In this document: piece after piece, positions 10,676-22,032 of the stretch | How the letters are laid out: each line of letters opens with the position of its first letter | Numbering within the stretch: the stretch's first letter is position 1 | Source of the DNA: Sepiola atlantica | Taxonomy: Eukaryota; Mollusca; Cephalopoda; Sepiida; Sepiolidae | NCBI GenBank assembly: GCA_963556195.1 | Contig: OY744520.1 | Location: 155,855,107-155,919,106, forward strand | DNA: 64,000 nucleotides | Direction of reading: 5' to 3' | Notes under the pieces: model-generated | The model's database searches: none | What the model was told of the DNA's origin: nothing | Seen by the model: only the letters and a program-made list of their open reading frames with translations | Made by a program: the position numbers and the translations under genes

Positions 10676-10900
10676 GGGGTAAGGTACACGATATATCATG
10701 AAAATGAAATGCCGTGGTAGACATAATGTGTGAAAAATTACAAACGGAAAACAGGTTAAAATGCAGGAGAAAAACAAAAACAAGAGATTTGACCGGTTTC
10801 GTTCGTGTTAGCGAACGTCTTCAGGAATAGTGAAGATTTGAAAACAATTATATTTTGAAGGCTCCATATGGAAGAAGGACAAAATTATCCGATTGGACTA
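10676..10900 (-). mobile_element. Penelope-type terminus (family 3)
   Basis: Starts directly at the TA tract and contains a hammerhead-like motif whose 3' side points at that tract, the same layout as the family 1 and 2 termini. No coding remnant was seen nearby. The inner limit is a guess. Confidence 0.45.
10787..10828 (-). ncRNA. hammerhead-like motif (family 3, intact core)
   Basis: Minus strand: CTGAAGA (10824-10818), one extra C, stem II GTTCG/CGAAC around CTAACA, GAA, the palindrome ACCGGT (10797-10792), then C and AAAT. Stem I is weak: the first position is mismatched, followed by three A-T pairs. Stem II and the palindrome differ in sequence from families 1 and 2 but keep their pairing, which is compensatory support for the structure. 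Confidence 0.6.
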
Positions 10901-11049
10901 TATGAGAAGTCTTCTGTGATAATGAAAACAAATATGACACTTTGTTCTTAGCAAAAGGCCAAATAAACTATTAAATATATGTTTGACTAGTTTTTTAAAT
11001 GAATTTTAAATAACTGATTTAATATATTATTACATTATATTTTAATTAG

Positions 11050-11380
11050 ATGAGCAGTGTAATATCGGTTCTGTTGTCATTAGACCGCCCCACGAAGAAT
11101 TCCCTTATCTTTTTTTAAATGGGTAGCGGTAATCCTCCCAGGTATTACATCCTGCTTTCAAGGAGGAGTAATGTAGTATATGTTCTGCTATCATGAGACA
11201 ATCGTCTAAGCTACTGCCATCTCTTTTTGGTAGGGGGTAAGAGTAGTGTAATATCTTTCTGTTGTTCCTTCTCTTTTTATAGGGCAGTTTCTTACATGTG
11301 TTTCCTCATGTATTTAAGACTTGGTATTGTAGTATATGTTCTGTTGTAATCATACCATCCTATCACGCATTACCTACGCT
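11050..11380 (+). repeat. minisatellite, about four diverged copies
   Basis: A block reading TGTA(A/G)TAT, then TTCTGTTGT or TTCTGCTAT, then CAT, recurs near 11058, 11172, 11236 and 11327, spaced about 65-115 bases apart. No coding potential. Confidence 0.5.
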
Positions 11381-11456
11381 TTCGAGGGTCAATGTATGTA
11401 GTTCGTTCATCATAATATCTTCCGAGCTTAGAAAAAATATGTGACCGGAAGGGGGC

Positions 11457-11457
<1 letters not shown>

Positions 11458-11517
<60 letters not shown>

Positions 11518-11643
11518 TATTTGTGTTTATATGTGTAGATGTATACATATGTATATATATATATGTATATATGTATTAATAGATTTATATCTGTATATAT
11601 ATACGTATATATATGTATATCTGTATATATATACATATATGTT

Positions 11644-11674
<31 letters not shown>

Positions 11675-11830
11675 CTATATATATACATATATATGTGCAC
11701 ATATATGTATATATATATGTATATATATATGTATATATATATATATATGTATACATAAATATATGTATATATATATATATATATATATGGCTCCATCCTT
11801 CCTTTCTCATATATCAATATATATATATAC

Positions 11831-11878
<48 letters not shown>

Positions 11879-11894
11879 TATATATATATATATA
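11458..11894. repeat. long complex TA/TGTA/CATA microsatellite
   Basis: Over 400 bases of TA with TGTA, TACA and TCTG interruptions and one unique island near 11790-11815. Long open frames on both strands are repeat artefacts. Confidence 0.95.
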
Positions 11895-11895
11895 T

Positions 11896-12352
11896 TAGTA
11901 GTAAGTTTTTGAAAGGCTGTGGGCAATGCAAGTTCCGGGTAAGATGGAAGTTGTAAGGAACAAAAACAATAACAATAAATCGAATACGAAATATGACTTA
12001 CTATTTATTTTTCCATTTTTTCTAAAATCTTACATGGCAGCCATTTTGTTCTGTAGTATTCTCTACAGAGTCGGAGAAGGAAAACACAATTTTTCTTCTG
12101 GTTTAATCATTTTTGACAAAGGGATGTCTTTTTCTAGAAATATCAAATAGTGATGTTTAATCACCCGGACATTACACGAACAGCTAAAAACACTCTTGCT
12201 GTTATGTTATGTAAGATTTAAGAAAAAATGGAAAAATAAATAGTAAGTCATATTTCGTATTCGATTTATTGTTATTGTTCTTGTTCCTTACAACTTGAAT
12301 CTTATCCGAAACTTGCATTGCCTACAGCCTTTCAAAAACTGTCTACTACTAT
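11896..12352. mobile_element. fold-back element between TA tracts
   Basis: Arms 11896-12035 and 12209-12352 are inverted copies of about 140 bases with a few mismatches, separated by a 173-base spacer. Shared blocks include GTTTTTGAAAGGCTGT, GGCAATGCAAG and AATCGAATACGAAATATGAC. TA tracts lie just outside both ends. I saw no transposase and no hammerhead-like motif, so it could be a MITE or a PLE terminus pair of a fourth family. Confidence 0.7.
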
Positions 12353-12385
12353 ACCCAGCAATGCTTCAAGCAAACTACCATTCTC

Positions 12386-12388
<3 letters not shown>

Positions 12389-12445
<57 letters not shown>
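12389..12445. repeat. (TA)n microsatellite
   Basis: Pure TA tract to the right of the fold-back element. Confidence 0.95.
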
Positions 12446-12448
<3 letters not shown>

Positions 12449-13744
12449 TATGTGTATAACTCAAATTATATATCTATTTGTATATGTGTGTTTGCCCTTA
12501 TAGTTAAACAGGGTATATAATCTATATTACACTCACAAGTGTATTTTAATGTAGAATTCACCGAGGAAGATAATAGACGTATTCCTTAATCTCTATGTGC
12601 ATCTTCAGGTGAGCTACTGAGCAGATTTTTAAATGAGTTTTTTTTAGCCATACTTTGGCTAGAAAACACTAAAATTACAATATATTCCTTTCGCTCGAAA
12701 TTTATTTAAATTTTTTAAAACCTTGTTTAAGCTGCTCTTTAGACTAAAAAGGAGTGGCAATCTCGCAAACAGTTACTGAGAAGCGAAGATTAAAAAGGAC
12801 ACGTGAGATTACGGACTTGATTGTAATACGCCTTAAAAGAAAAAAAGAATATATTCCATATGGAGCAAGGCTAAAAAGTTGTGTTCTAGTGTGATTATAT
12901 ATGGACCCTTCTAGACACTATTAATAGAGAAGCTTACAACGATGTCTCGAGCAGTCTTTCTGTAACATAGTTGTATGTATTAGTGTAATACACACTATTA
13001 TAAATATACCACCGTGTTATATTATTAATTATTGTCCCTTCAATGTCACACCATTTATTATTTTGTCGAAGACAATCAGCTCCGCAGTTTAATATTCAAT
13101 TGACAAGGGCGATAATTTCGAAAAGTTATATTGTGACATGCTCGATTTTAAATAAATTAAAATAAGCTTTTGTTTTGAAAAGCTTCTCTCTGTGATGGCA
13201 CAACAACTGTAAGAGTCTATAACGATGCAGAGTAATAAAAATATTGTGCATTGTTTCTTATTCTTGCCACGGATATATCCCTCTCAGCCATGATTTGGTC
13301 CTCACTGTTAGGCTTATACATATTCCCTCCTCGGAACCTGCATATAAACATTTGGGCTGTTTCTATTTAAGTTACGCATACATCCGAACGAATCCCCGGT
13401 TCTTTGACTTTTTTTATATCGGACTTATTACTCGCAGTATTTATTTCCAGAAATAAAAATGCTACACGAATAAGAATGTTGCACGTAATATATAAACAAT
13501 TACATGCTGTTAAAAAGTAATCTAAACAATACACATGTTAAAAAAATGTCTCGAAAATTCGAAGTTATTTTCATGGTCTCGATATTCCATATTCAGTCTC
13601 GAAATCTCGAAGTCGGGATTTTCAGAACTCATAATCATTGATCCATTAATAGGCCCACTTATTTAAAAAGATTTTGAGTTCAACCCATACTTTATGGAAT
13701 ATGCGTATTTCATATCATTAAATACATGTACATCTGTGTGATTT
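12446..13744. other. no recognisable gene
   Basis: AT-rich. A 70-codon frame at 13244-13456 is unrecognised. I see no repeat that I can name. Confidence 0.5.
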
Positions 13745-14400
13745 ATTCTATGACTAGCGGGACCCATGCCACGACGTTGTCCAGAAAAGTATTTTTAATC
13801 AAGAATTTTCAGGCCTTAACATTTAAGTATGGGTATTGTAAATATTTCTATATTTAGGTATCATAGAATACTTCGTAACTTAATAATAAACGACAACATG
13901 TTACGTAAAGTTTTAATACGAAACTAATCCCCCTAATGTTAATTCAAAATTAAGTGTGTGTCTGTTATGTTTGGTACTTTTACAGAATTATAACCGAACG
14001 GGTTTTTTTTTACAAAGAGTGAATTTGAATTGATTGTGGTTATGTAGAATATTCCCCGATTTGTTTTTGTGATTTAATCAAAAAAATCCAGGCCCAACAT
14101 TTAACTGCCGAAGTGAGTCTATGATTGTATAAAGGAAAAGGGAAAACACAAGAACAATGTAATTAGGAAGCTAAGTACGGGTATTTTAAATCTATATAAT
14201 AAAGTAAAGTCTATTTCCCCCTAGTGATTTAGAATCAAAGAACAATTCTGGCTAAGATACAACGATAGTGTTATTTCCTAGTTTAGTCACCGGAATTATT
14301 ATTAGTTGTTTTATTTCCTATTTTCTGACGCGGAAGATTTTTTGGTGTTTTTTTGTAATCAGTGATTGATATACATATGTATTCTATGATACTTCTTAAG
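13745..14400 (-). repeat. unclassified repeat starting CTAGCGGGACCC, with internal repeats
   Basis: ACTAGCGGGACCC at 13753-13765 also occurs at about 51069. The following sequence contains blocks repeated about 290 bases apart: CAGGCC followed by AACATTTAA near 13810 and 14090, and AAGTA(T/C)GGGTATT near 13825 and 14173. Read on the minus strand the element ends GGGTCCCGCTAGT, resembling a Helitron 3' end (hairpin then CTRRT), but no 5' TC end was found. Confidence 0.4.
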
Positions 14401-14752
14401 AGAAGCAAGTAAAACATACGTTTGTAAATAATTGAGAGTATTATTTTAAGTCAATTAAGATCCTGGGTCATAGACAACATATTTTACTTCCTCTATCGAT
14501 AATACGAGTCATGTACGAGATGGTGTACTTCCTCTCGCCGAATAATAGGAATTAATTTTCAGTGTAAACTTTTAATTCAATTTCAATTTGTGAAATATCA
14601 TATCAACGAGGGTGGCGCCCAGTTTATATATTATTTTTAGATATTCGTGCGCTTTTGAAGCTTGATCGCAGGGCGTTTTGTCGCTCCTAATAATCGCGTC
14701 CATTGCACGACCCAATCCTCCCACCCCTTAGTCGCCACTGCAATAGCGTATC

Positions 14753-14754
<2 letters not shown>
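14401..14754. other. no recognisable gene
   Basis: Nothing assignable in this interval. Confidence 0.5.

Positions 14755-14841
<87 letters not shown>
14755..14841. repeat. (CT)n(TA)n compound microsatellite
   Basis: About 30 bases of CT then about 56 bases of TA. Confidence 0.95.
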
Positions 14842-14843
<2 letters not shown>

Positions 14844-14869
14844 TTCACAGACTGCAGTGTGTGAATGAT
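14840..14869. repeat. 10-bp hairpin beside the TA tract
   Basis: ATCATTCACA at 14840-14849 pairs with TGTGAATGAT at 14860-14869 around a 10-base loop. It could be part of a transposon end. Confidence 0.6.
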
Positions 14870-16435
14870 ATGATTATGGTCAACATTAACCTTATCGTGA
14901 CCAATCGTTAAGCTTGTCATTAATCTAGTTTTCATCCAAACTTGATCTTGTTTTTTTCACTAGAATTGACTAGCTTCTAGGTTTTCTTGAACATAAAGAA
15001 ATTAAAAGTGGATCCAGTAGAATAAAATGTATTCAAAATAGGTGTGGTCATTATTATAATGCCCTCCATTGACTTTGAATAACCATGACTTTTTTATTTA
15101 AAACATATATTCATATGTTTATACCTAAAATGTAGCAAATAGCACAAGGATCTAAAAATGTAGATATCTCGAAATGAGTGTAATACATAGAACGGTTGAG
15201 CAGCTTGAATTGATATAAATGCTAATTGAGTAACGCTCCTCATGCCGTTTATCTCGACATAACTTTTTTAAAATTATAAATATAATCTAAAGATGGAAAT
15301 ATCGTAAAGGATAGGCTGATTCCAAATACGTTAGTATTAAAAAGATGTGTGCCATAGAAACAGAGGTGCGTGACTTTTAGGAGAAAAAAAAATAAAAAGT
15401 GATAATTGACTTTTGAAGTTAAATTCTTCGAGGAAAATACCTAAAAATGCAAAACTGAATATTGATGCCACATTTTTAGATGAAAGAAAGCCTTAAAAAT
15501 ACCAAATTTAAAATTATCTTTACTAATGAAGGACATGAATAACAATTGGCTATGTTGGAGATATTAACTCTTGGGTATGTTGAAAATGGTAACCTCAAAA
15601 TATGTGTATCTTTTTCTATTAGTTTCGTATTTTTATCTTAGCGATGAAAGCAAAGATGTTACTTATGAAATTGAAACCGTGGGCTTTTTCTATATGCTTT
15701 TTGTGGAAAATTTAAAAACATGTTTATATAAATATTGTGTTAAATACATAATACTTTTTACAATATACATATTAATTTTATATCGAACTTTAAGACTTTA
15801 AAAAATATTTGATTATTTTATATTTAAATTGTCGATAAATCTGTAGATACATACACTCAGGCCCCTCCCCTACACAAAAATGAGGTTATCTTTTTATGCG
15901 ATTACGTGTTGGGAATTAAAAACAATTATTTCAGAATTTAGAGTGTTGTATATTAATTTAACGTAAAATTATCGTCTATTTCTGGCCGATCGCTATCGGG
16001 ATAGCGTTTTAAGAGCATATAATCATATTCTATTGCAAAGGAATATAAATTGTGTTTTTTGGGGGATATAAATCTATTAATCCTACCACTAACCCTAAGT
16101 AAATGTGCAAACAGTCCGCTTAATAAATCACTTAAATCTATCAATAACCTTAAATCCAAGTTGCAACCCAAGAAATGTAACTAGAACGGTTACATACTTT
16201 CATGGTCTTTTGTAGTATCAATTTATGTATAATTTTGTATTTTTTGTTCAAATAAACATTGCAAAGTGTAGTATCTGGTTTGATACTACCCTTCATTTTT
16301 TCTGTCCTCGGTCAGTGAAGGAGAAATCTTTCTAGACTAAGACATTTTTCATTTTTGTTACAATCCAGAGTTCCCCTTTATAGAGATCTGTATTTTCCAC
16401 ACATTATAAACCGATCTTATGTTTCCATCGGTGCA
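14870..16435. other. no recognisable gene
   Basis: AT-rich. A 72-codon minus-strand frame at 16171-15953 and a 76-codon plus-strand frame at 15571-15801 are unrecognised. AATAAA at about 16251 follows a slightly less AT-rich stretch, but I cannot assign a gene to it. Confidence 0.45.
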
Positions 16436-16439
16436 ACAG

Positions 16440-16530
16440 AGAATTCGGCAATGGAAAATTCGGCAAATGAAAATTCGGAAAAGGTAAATTCGTCAATTTT
16501 TTAAAGTAGGAAAATTCGGTAATTATGAAA
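16440..16530 (+). repeat. short tandem repeat of AAATTCGGCAA units
   Basis: Five diverged units of about 14-16 bases with the core (A)AATTCGG(C/A/T)AA or AATTCGTCAA. Confidence 0.65.
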
Positions 16531-18289
16531 TAATAATCGATTGAAAATAGATTTCACCACCGTTCTTGCGAGATATATAATTGTAAATACGAGGCTAACC
16601 CCCTCAACCAAAAAATAACACTTCTTGTATTATCTTTTCGGTATTTGTGCAGATTACGGACGTGGTTATGTTTTAGATAAGATTTTCAAGTTGAATTCAA
16701 TTTTTACGATATATTTTGTTTATTTAATTGTTAGGTTAAAGTGCAGAATTCATTAGAAAAGCCCCTCTTTATGTTAAAAACGGCTTTTTCAATGATGTTA
16801 TTATTTAAACCTGGTCCGGAAACTACAAAAGTACATTTCATTTTTTTCTAATTATTATATTAATAAAAAAAAGTAGTAAAGTAAAACCCATATTATAAGA
16901 TTAATACATTATAATGCATTTAAGTAGCTTCGTAACCAAGTCAGTCATTTTAATATTTTGTTAATAGTTTTAATAATAAATCCATTACTTCGTGTTCGGC
17001 ATTTGAAAATAAATTTAGAAGTATTTAAACTGTCGAATAGAAACATATTTAAACTTGCTTTAACATTCTTAGAAAACCTTCTTTATTTTAAAAGCTCCCG
17101 CAAGATAATATTTTAGAATTACTGTTTGAGGGGGATATAGTTGTATAAAGATCGTACAAAAAAAAAAATATTTTAGAATATTTAGGTTCTTTGATATTAG
17201 AGCGGTACGCACGAAAATGTTTTTGTTGATTTTGGGATACCGTGTGCTACACGATATCGATAAATATTAAAATTGAAAAAAAGTATTTTTAATAAGTTCA
17301 AAATAATAATTGACTTGTAATTGACGCATGAATGTCTACTCAGCATAGTAAGAAATTCTTTTTTTTTAATATTGAAAATAAAATAAAATTGGAAGAATTG
17401 AAAAACATGAACATTTTGAAAACATTAGTGCTCTAAATTTTACTAACAATTAATTTCAAATATATGGTAGGGCAAAAATATTTTTAAAAAACAATTAAAC
17501 ACCCATGATGTTCACATCCACACATCATCCACTATACGACGTCATCGAAGTTTTACTTACAGACAATTATTCAGTTTTCAATTACACTTTCGAAAAATAA
17601 AATGTAATTTTCACAATTAAAGTTTATATTTTTAATTAAAACAAAATACAAACATATTTGTCGATATTAAATAAATTTGAATATCATTTTAAAATCAGAT
17701 AGGAAATTACATCTTATTGAGACCAGTTAAAACTGTTAAAGTAACTTTTTAATAAAATTAGATATAGTCTATATACATCTTTTGTTTAAAAATATACACT
17801 TAAAGTTAATATTGTTGCTAACTTCATGTTTATTACAAAATGATTTGCTGTGATATTTTCTCTAAAGGCAGTACCGAATAATGTAGCAAGGCTGCCCAAA
17901 ACAGGTATATGTTTTGAATAATTATTCTAAATATACTCATTTCTTCTAAATAATGTTAATGACATTAGTTAGTATGTTTTATTTTTTTATGAAAATAACG
18001 AAGGAAAGTTTGAATTAATTAAGTTTTGTTAGCTGATGAGAACAAATAAATTCATAATGGTTATTGGTTCAACTCAATAAGCCATTGTTACTAATATTTC
18101 CACCAACTCAAAGTGTAGCTGACTCAAGGTGTACCTGGTCACTGATGCTTTGGGATCTTGTAATTTGTTCTTTTTTAAAGTATCATGAACTATACATTGT
18201 ACACTCTCAAACAGCAATGCCTTAAAAATTGGACTAGACTGATGAAGTCGAACGCATGTGTATTAACATATTTAAATATAAATCTTGAC
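16531..18289. other. no recognisable gene
   Basis: Very AT-rich sequence with stops in all frames. CTGATGAAGTCGAA near 18239-18252 looks like a collapsed hammerhead core with almost no stem II. Confidence 0.5.
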
Positions 18290-18629
18290 AAGTTCAGAGC
18301 AAGGAATTGAATTTAAAATCGCCAACGACTTCCTGGAACAATGCGGCAAAAAATTCTATGCGCGTTTCTCTACTGTCTTTTTAAAATTCTCTTCCTTCTC
18401 CAGCGTTTTGTTCATTTGCGTTTGACGCCTGAAGATTATTCGACGATGAATCAAAAACGTTTGTGAAACATGTGAAACCTATTGAACATGTATTAATGTT
18501 GTTTTTATTTTAATACAAAAAAGACCATCAGAAAAAGTGAACAAATGAAAAAGGTATAATTAACCAGACGAATTCTGTTATTTTAAACAATGATTTCATA
18601 AATGGGAAAATGCTGCCTAAATACACACA

Positions 18630-18631
<2 letters not shown>
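18290..18631 (+). mobile_element. Penelope-like terminus, family 1 solo copy
   Basis: Shares with the inverted ends of the relic at 1068-2568 the blocks CGACTTCCTGGAA, CTACTGTCTTTTTAAA (variant CGCTGTC...), GTTTTGTTCATTTGC and the hammerhead-like motif. It ends at a TA tract. No PLE coding sequence is attached. Confidence 0.65.
18426..18465 (+). ncRNA. hammerhead-like motif (family 1, GAA box changed)
   Basis: CGC, CTGAAGA at 18429-18435, stem II TATTC/GAATC (first pair lost), AAA in place of GAA, AACGTT at 18456-18461, T, and GTG. Stem I survives with one G-T wobble. Confidence 0.55.

Positions 18632-18632
<1 letters not shown>

Positions 18633-18690
<58 letters not shown>
18633..18690. repeat. 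(TA)n microsatellite
   Basis: Pure TA tract after the PLE terminus. Confidence 0.95.
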
Positions 18691-18693
<3 letters not shown>

Positions 18694-19385
18694 AGGTCGA
18701 AGGCGAACGGCGATAAATCAAATTTCTAGTTAAACATTATTAATAAAGGGGTAAATATATCAATTCTGGACATAAACTATAAGCTTTATTTAATTGAAAG
18801 CAAGAATAAAATCATGCGGATATTACATTATGTAAAACATGATTTCATTGTGTTATAGTGTCTAAATGCTGCCTTTATTTCAGTGATAGATTCGCAATTT
18901 TGTCAAGTGCCGTTATCGCGTTTTGTATTCGACATCTTCATATATTGTAAATATGAATACTGCATTAGTACGGAACGCAATCATTGCCGCGATGTGCATG
19001 AAAAATTGAACCTGAACCAGACTTTACTCAAATAAACTGGCGAGAGAAACGTCATTTGCCTGAAAGAAATATCTGTTTAAAGAAGATTTCCGGAAATAAA
19101 AAACTACATATTAGTATAGCTATATTTACAAATATATGAAACTATAGTGAACACACATGATACTCTACGAAATATTTATTTCATGATGATCCAGTTATAT
19201 TTTAATTCATGGAGTTAATTTTTAATGTTAATGTCCTTAAGTTGTGGGAAAGTTAAATAAAATAAAGGCACAAGCGATAAATATTATTTAGCTACCATTC
19301 ATGAAAGAGTAAAACTTTTACAATATATCGAAGAACAATTTCTTACTAATTAAAATAACGGCATAACGCAGTGCACGCGTGTAAG
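18691..19385. other. no recognisable gene
   Basis: AT-rich, no open frame or repeat that I can assign. Confidence 0.5.
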
Positions 19386-19532
<147 letters not shown>

Positions 19533-19544
19533 GTTATATAGACG

Positions 19545-20060
19545 TTAATTTACTACCCCGATTTCTAGACAATGCGTGGTAGAGCATTTATACGCGCTTC
19601 GGCTAGATAGTCAAACATGGCTTTCGTCGGGGTTCGACTCGTGTGACCGGCAGGGAGTGTCTCTACCCATACCGATGGTTGTAGGTTTGGGATGAAACAA
19701 ATGTGTATATGTTTTTTTTTAAAATAATATTCATTTATAGATATGTATCCAAAGTATTTGCATGATAGAGCCTTTTAAGTAAAGTTGAAAACAAGACGTC
19801 AATCAGTGTAATGCATAACTCTAGAACCCGCATAATGACTGCTCTCGACATTTGGCTAGATAGCCGCCGTATTTGCTATTTAGATGTTAATTTACTTCCC
19901 TATTTCTAGACAATGCATGTTTGAGCATTAGTACGCAGTCCGGCTACTGGATTAAACATGACTTTCGTATCGGAGTTTAAATCGTGTGACCGGCAGGGTT
20001 GGCTCTTCCAATAACGATGCTTTCAGATTTGGAATGGAACCCATGTGTATGTGTGCTCAT
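19545..20060 (+). repeat. tandemly duplicated tRNA-like (SINE-like) unit
   Basis: Two diverged copies start near 19545 and 19882. Both contain TTTCTAGACAATGC, GAGCATT, AAACATG(G/A)CTTTCGT and GTGTGACCGGCAGGG. The first copy has GGTAGAGC (A-box-like, near 19578) and GGTTCGACTC (B-box-like, near 19631), as in a tRNA-derived SINE promoter. The second copy has lost the B box. The T-arm does not pair well, so it is not a tRNA gene. Whether the unit is a SINE or part of a larger element is unresolved. Confidence 0.4.
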
Positions 20061-20088
20061 TTTGAAAAAAGAATTTAGTTTTATATGA

Positions 20089-20093
20089 CTTTA

Positions 20094-20171
<78 letters not shown>
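20089..20171. repeat. (TA)n microsatellite
   Basis: TA tract with one TACA interruption, directly abutting the next PLE terminus. Confidence 0.95.
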
Positions 20172-20176
<5 letters not shown>

Positions 20177-20384
20177 AAAAATAATAGAATTCGGCTTTTT
20201 TATTATACTTTTTTTTCTAGTTGTTCTGGTGGTTTTTTTTAGTAAAATAAAAAAATATAAATATTGAAGGTTTCACAGGGTTCACGAACGTTTTCGATTC
20301 TTCGTCGAATCATCCTCAGGTGTCAAAAGCAAATGAACTGGAGATAGAAGAGAATTTTAAAAAAAACGGCGAATAAACACACAA

Positions 20385-20388
<4 letters not shown>
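20172..20388 (-). mobile_element. Penelope-like terminus, family 1 solo copy
   Basis: Minus-oriented copy of the family 1 terminus, flanked by TA tracts on both sides. It shares TTAAAAATAA.AGAATTCG with the relic end at 1098-1120 and carries the best-preserved family 1 hammerhead-like motif. Confidence 0.65.
20283..20322 (-). ncRNA. hammerhead-like motif (family 1, best preserved)
   Basis: Minus strand from 20322: CAC, CTGAGGA (20319-20313), one extra T, stem II GATTC/GAATC around GACGAA, GAA, the palindrome AACGTT (20292-20287), C (20286) as the predicted cleavage base, and GTG (20285-20283) pairing with the CAC. All core elements of a type I hammerhead are present except that one additional base sits between the GA of the core and stem II. 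The short self-complementary stem III suggests pairing between two molecules, as reported for PLE-associated hammerheads. Confidence 0.65.

Positions 20389-20416
<28 letters not shown>
20388..20416. repeat. (TA)n microsatellite
   Basis: Short TA tract. Confidence 0.95.
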
Positions 20417-20419
<3 letters not shown>

Positions 20420-20570
20420 AAAAACTAAAACTATATACTAAAGATGTCTAAATCTGCCATTTTGGATGAAATCGCGATACATTGCTGAAATATGTAATAT
20501 ACAGTATCTAAATAAATTATATATATATATCAACTATATATATATCAATTATAAACATAGTAGACTCTAC
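20417..20570. other. no recognisable gene
   Basis: AT-rich with two short TA runs. Confidence 0.5.
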
Positions 20571-20975
20571 TTCCTTAGCAAGCCACATACCCCACCTTAA
20601 CCCCACACCAACCCCCCCACATATTTAAAAACGACAAAAATCAGAAATGAATAATTACATTAAACCCCTCCATTATACACTACTTCAAAACACATTACAA
20701 CAACCTACCAACCCACTCGAATTTACCACCCACCTCCACACCCAACAAGTCTCGATGAATCTATAGATATATACCCACCCCACTAAACCATCAAATCATC
20801 AAAGTATTACCTAAAATTCTCAGCCTCAAAAGCCTCTTAGTCATACTAGCAATTATACTCAAATCACCTCCCACCTAAACCCATAACTATGATAGCTATT
20901 AACTCTAATACCACTTATATTGATCTAATCACAATTACTTAATCCTTCGACTACTATCTTGAACACTTAATTATT
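20571..20975. other. G-depleted, C-rich strand segment
   Basis: The plus strand here is made almost only of A, C and T, with many CCCC and CCACC blocks and very few G. There is no open frame of note. This strong strand asymmetry is unlike the flanks. Confidence 0.7.
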
Positions 20976-21071
20976 GTCTTGATTATTGATAGTAGAACTA
21001 TAAAAGCTTACCATCACTTGCAGACTTATTTCGCCTAATGACTTCACAAATAAGAAGATTATAACAATTAC

Positions 21072-21091
21072 CATTATTATTACTACTACTA

Positions 21092-21135
<44 letters not shown>
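21072..21135. repeat. (ATT)n microsatellite
   Basis: ATT repeat; its minus-strand reading gives a poly-isoleucine frame of 122 codons that is an artefact. Confidence 0.95.
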
Positions 21136-21887
21136 GATACTATTGTCACTGCGACTATCGTAGGTACTATTGGCATTATTATTATTGTTATTATAATTGT
21201 TTTTATTAATACTAAAGATAGTAACACCATCACACTTCTTTTATATAGTAATTCCACTAGTATTAATTTTAGTATCATATAATTACTATTAACTAATATT
21301 ATCACAACAAAATTTGCTACCGGTACTGAGATCATTGTAAAATCTATAAATAATTACATTGAAATAGAATGCAAAAGTAGCAATTAATACCCTAAATTAA
21401 AATTATCAAAAATATTTTTATCTACACGATAATCACCTATTACAACAGAAATGACAGTTATAATTTCATAATTTAATTATTAAATTAAACCTACCCGACC
21501 ATCTGCCCCGGTTGAAATTTAGGTCACGATGACTCAGACACAAGATATCACCCCACCCAACTTTCTAAAATATCACTTGTTGGAGTCTCCCCACCACCCT
21601 TTCCTGTCCTCGCTATAGGCTAAGCGCCATCTTCGTCCCCTCCCTTTTATGCATCTTCAATTTCCGGTTGAGGTTGAATTTAAGATTCTAGGCAGTGATT
21701 CCATTTAAAGCTTGAAGAGTTGGCTTTCATTATAAATGCTAACGAAACAACATATATATATTGTCGGAATTAATGGAATAAAATCACCAACAAATAAATA
21801 TATTTTGCTCTGAATTTTCATTGAGAACTCTCATAAACCCAGTTTCAACTTCCTCCGGATTTATACCCTCTGGATATGTGTAACAAG

Positions 21888-21892
<5 letters not shown>
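21136..21892. other. no recognisable gene
   Basis: AT-rich with a C-rich patch near 21540-21650. Nothing assignable. Confidence 0.5.
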
Positions 21893-21965
<73 letters not shown>

Positions 21966-21996
21966 ATGTGTGTATGTGTGTGTGCGTGTGGGTGTG

Positions 21997-22030
<34 letters not shown>
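21893..22030. repeat. (TA)n(TG)n(TA)n compound microsatellite
   Basis: TA, then TGTG/TGCG-rich, then TA. Confidence 0.95.

Positions 22031-22032
<2 letters not shown>

Noticed and set aside
18239..18260. CTGATGAAGTCGAACGC as a hammerhead core.
   Set aside because: There is no room for stem II and no palindrome after GAA.
20967..21335. 122-codon minus-strand frame with poly-isoleucine.
   Set aside because: It is the reverse reading of an ATT repeat and its flanks; no membrane protein family fits.
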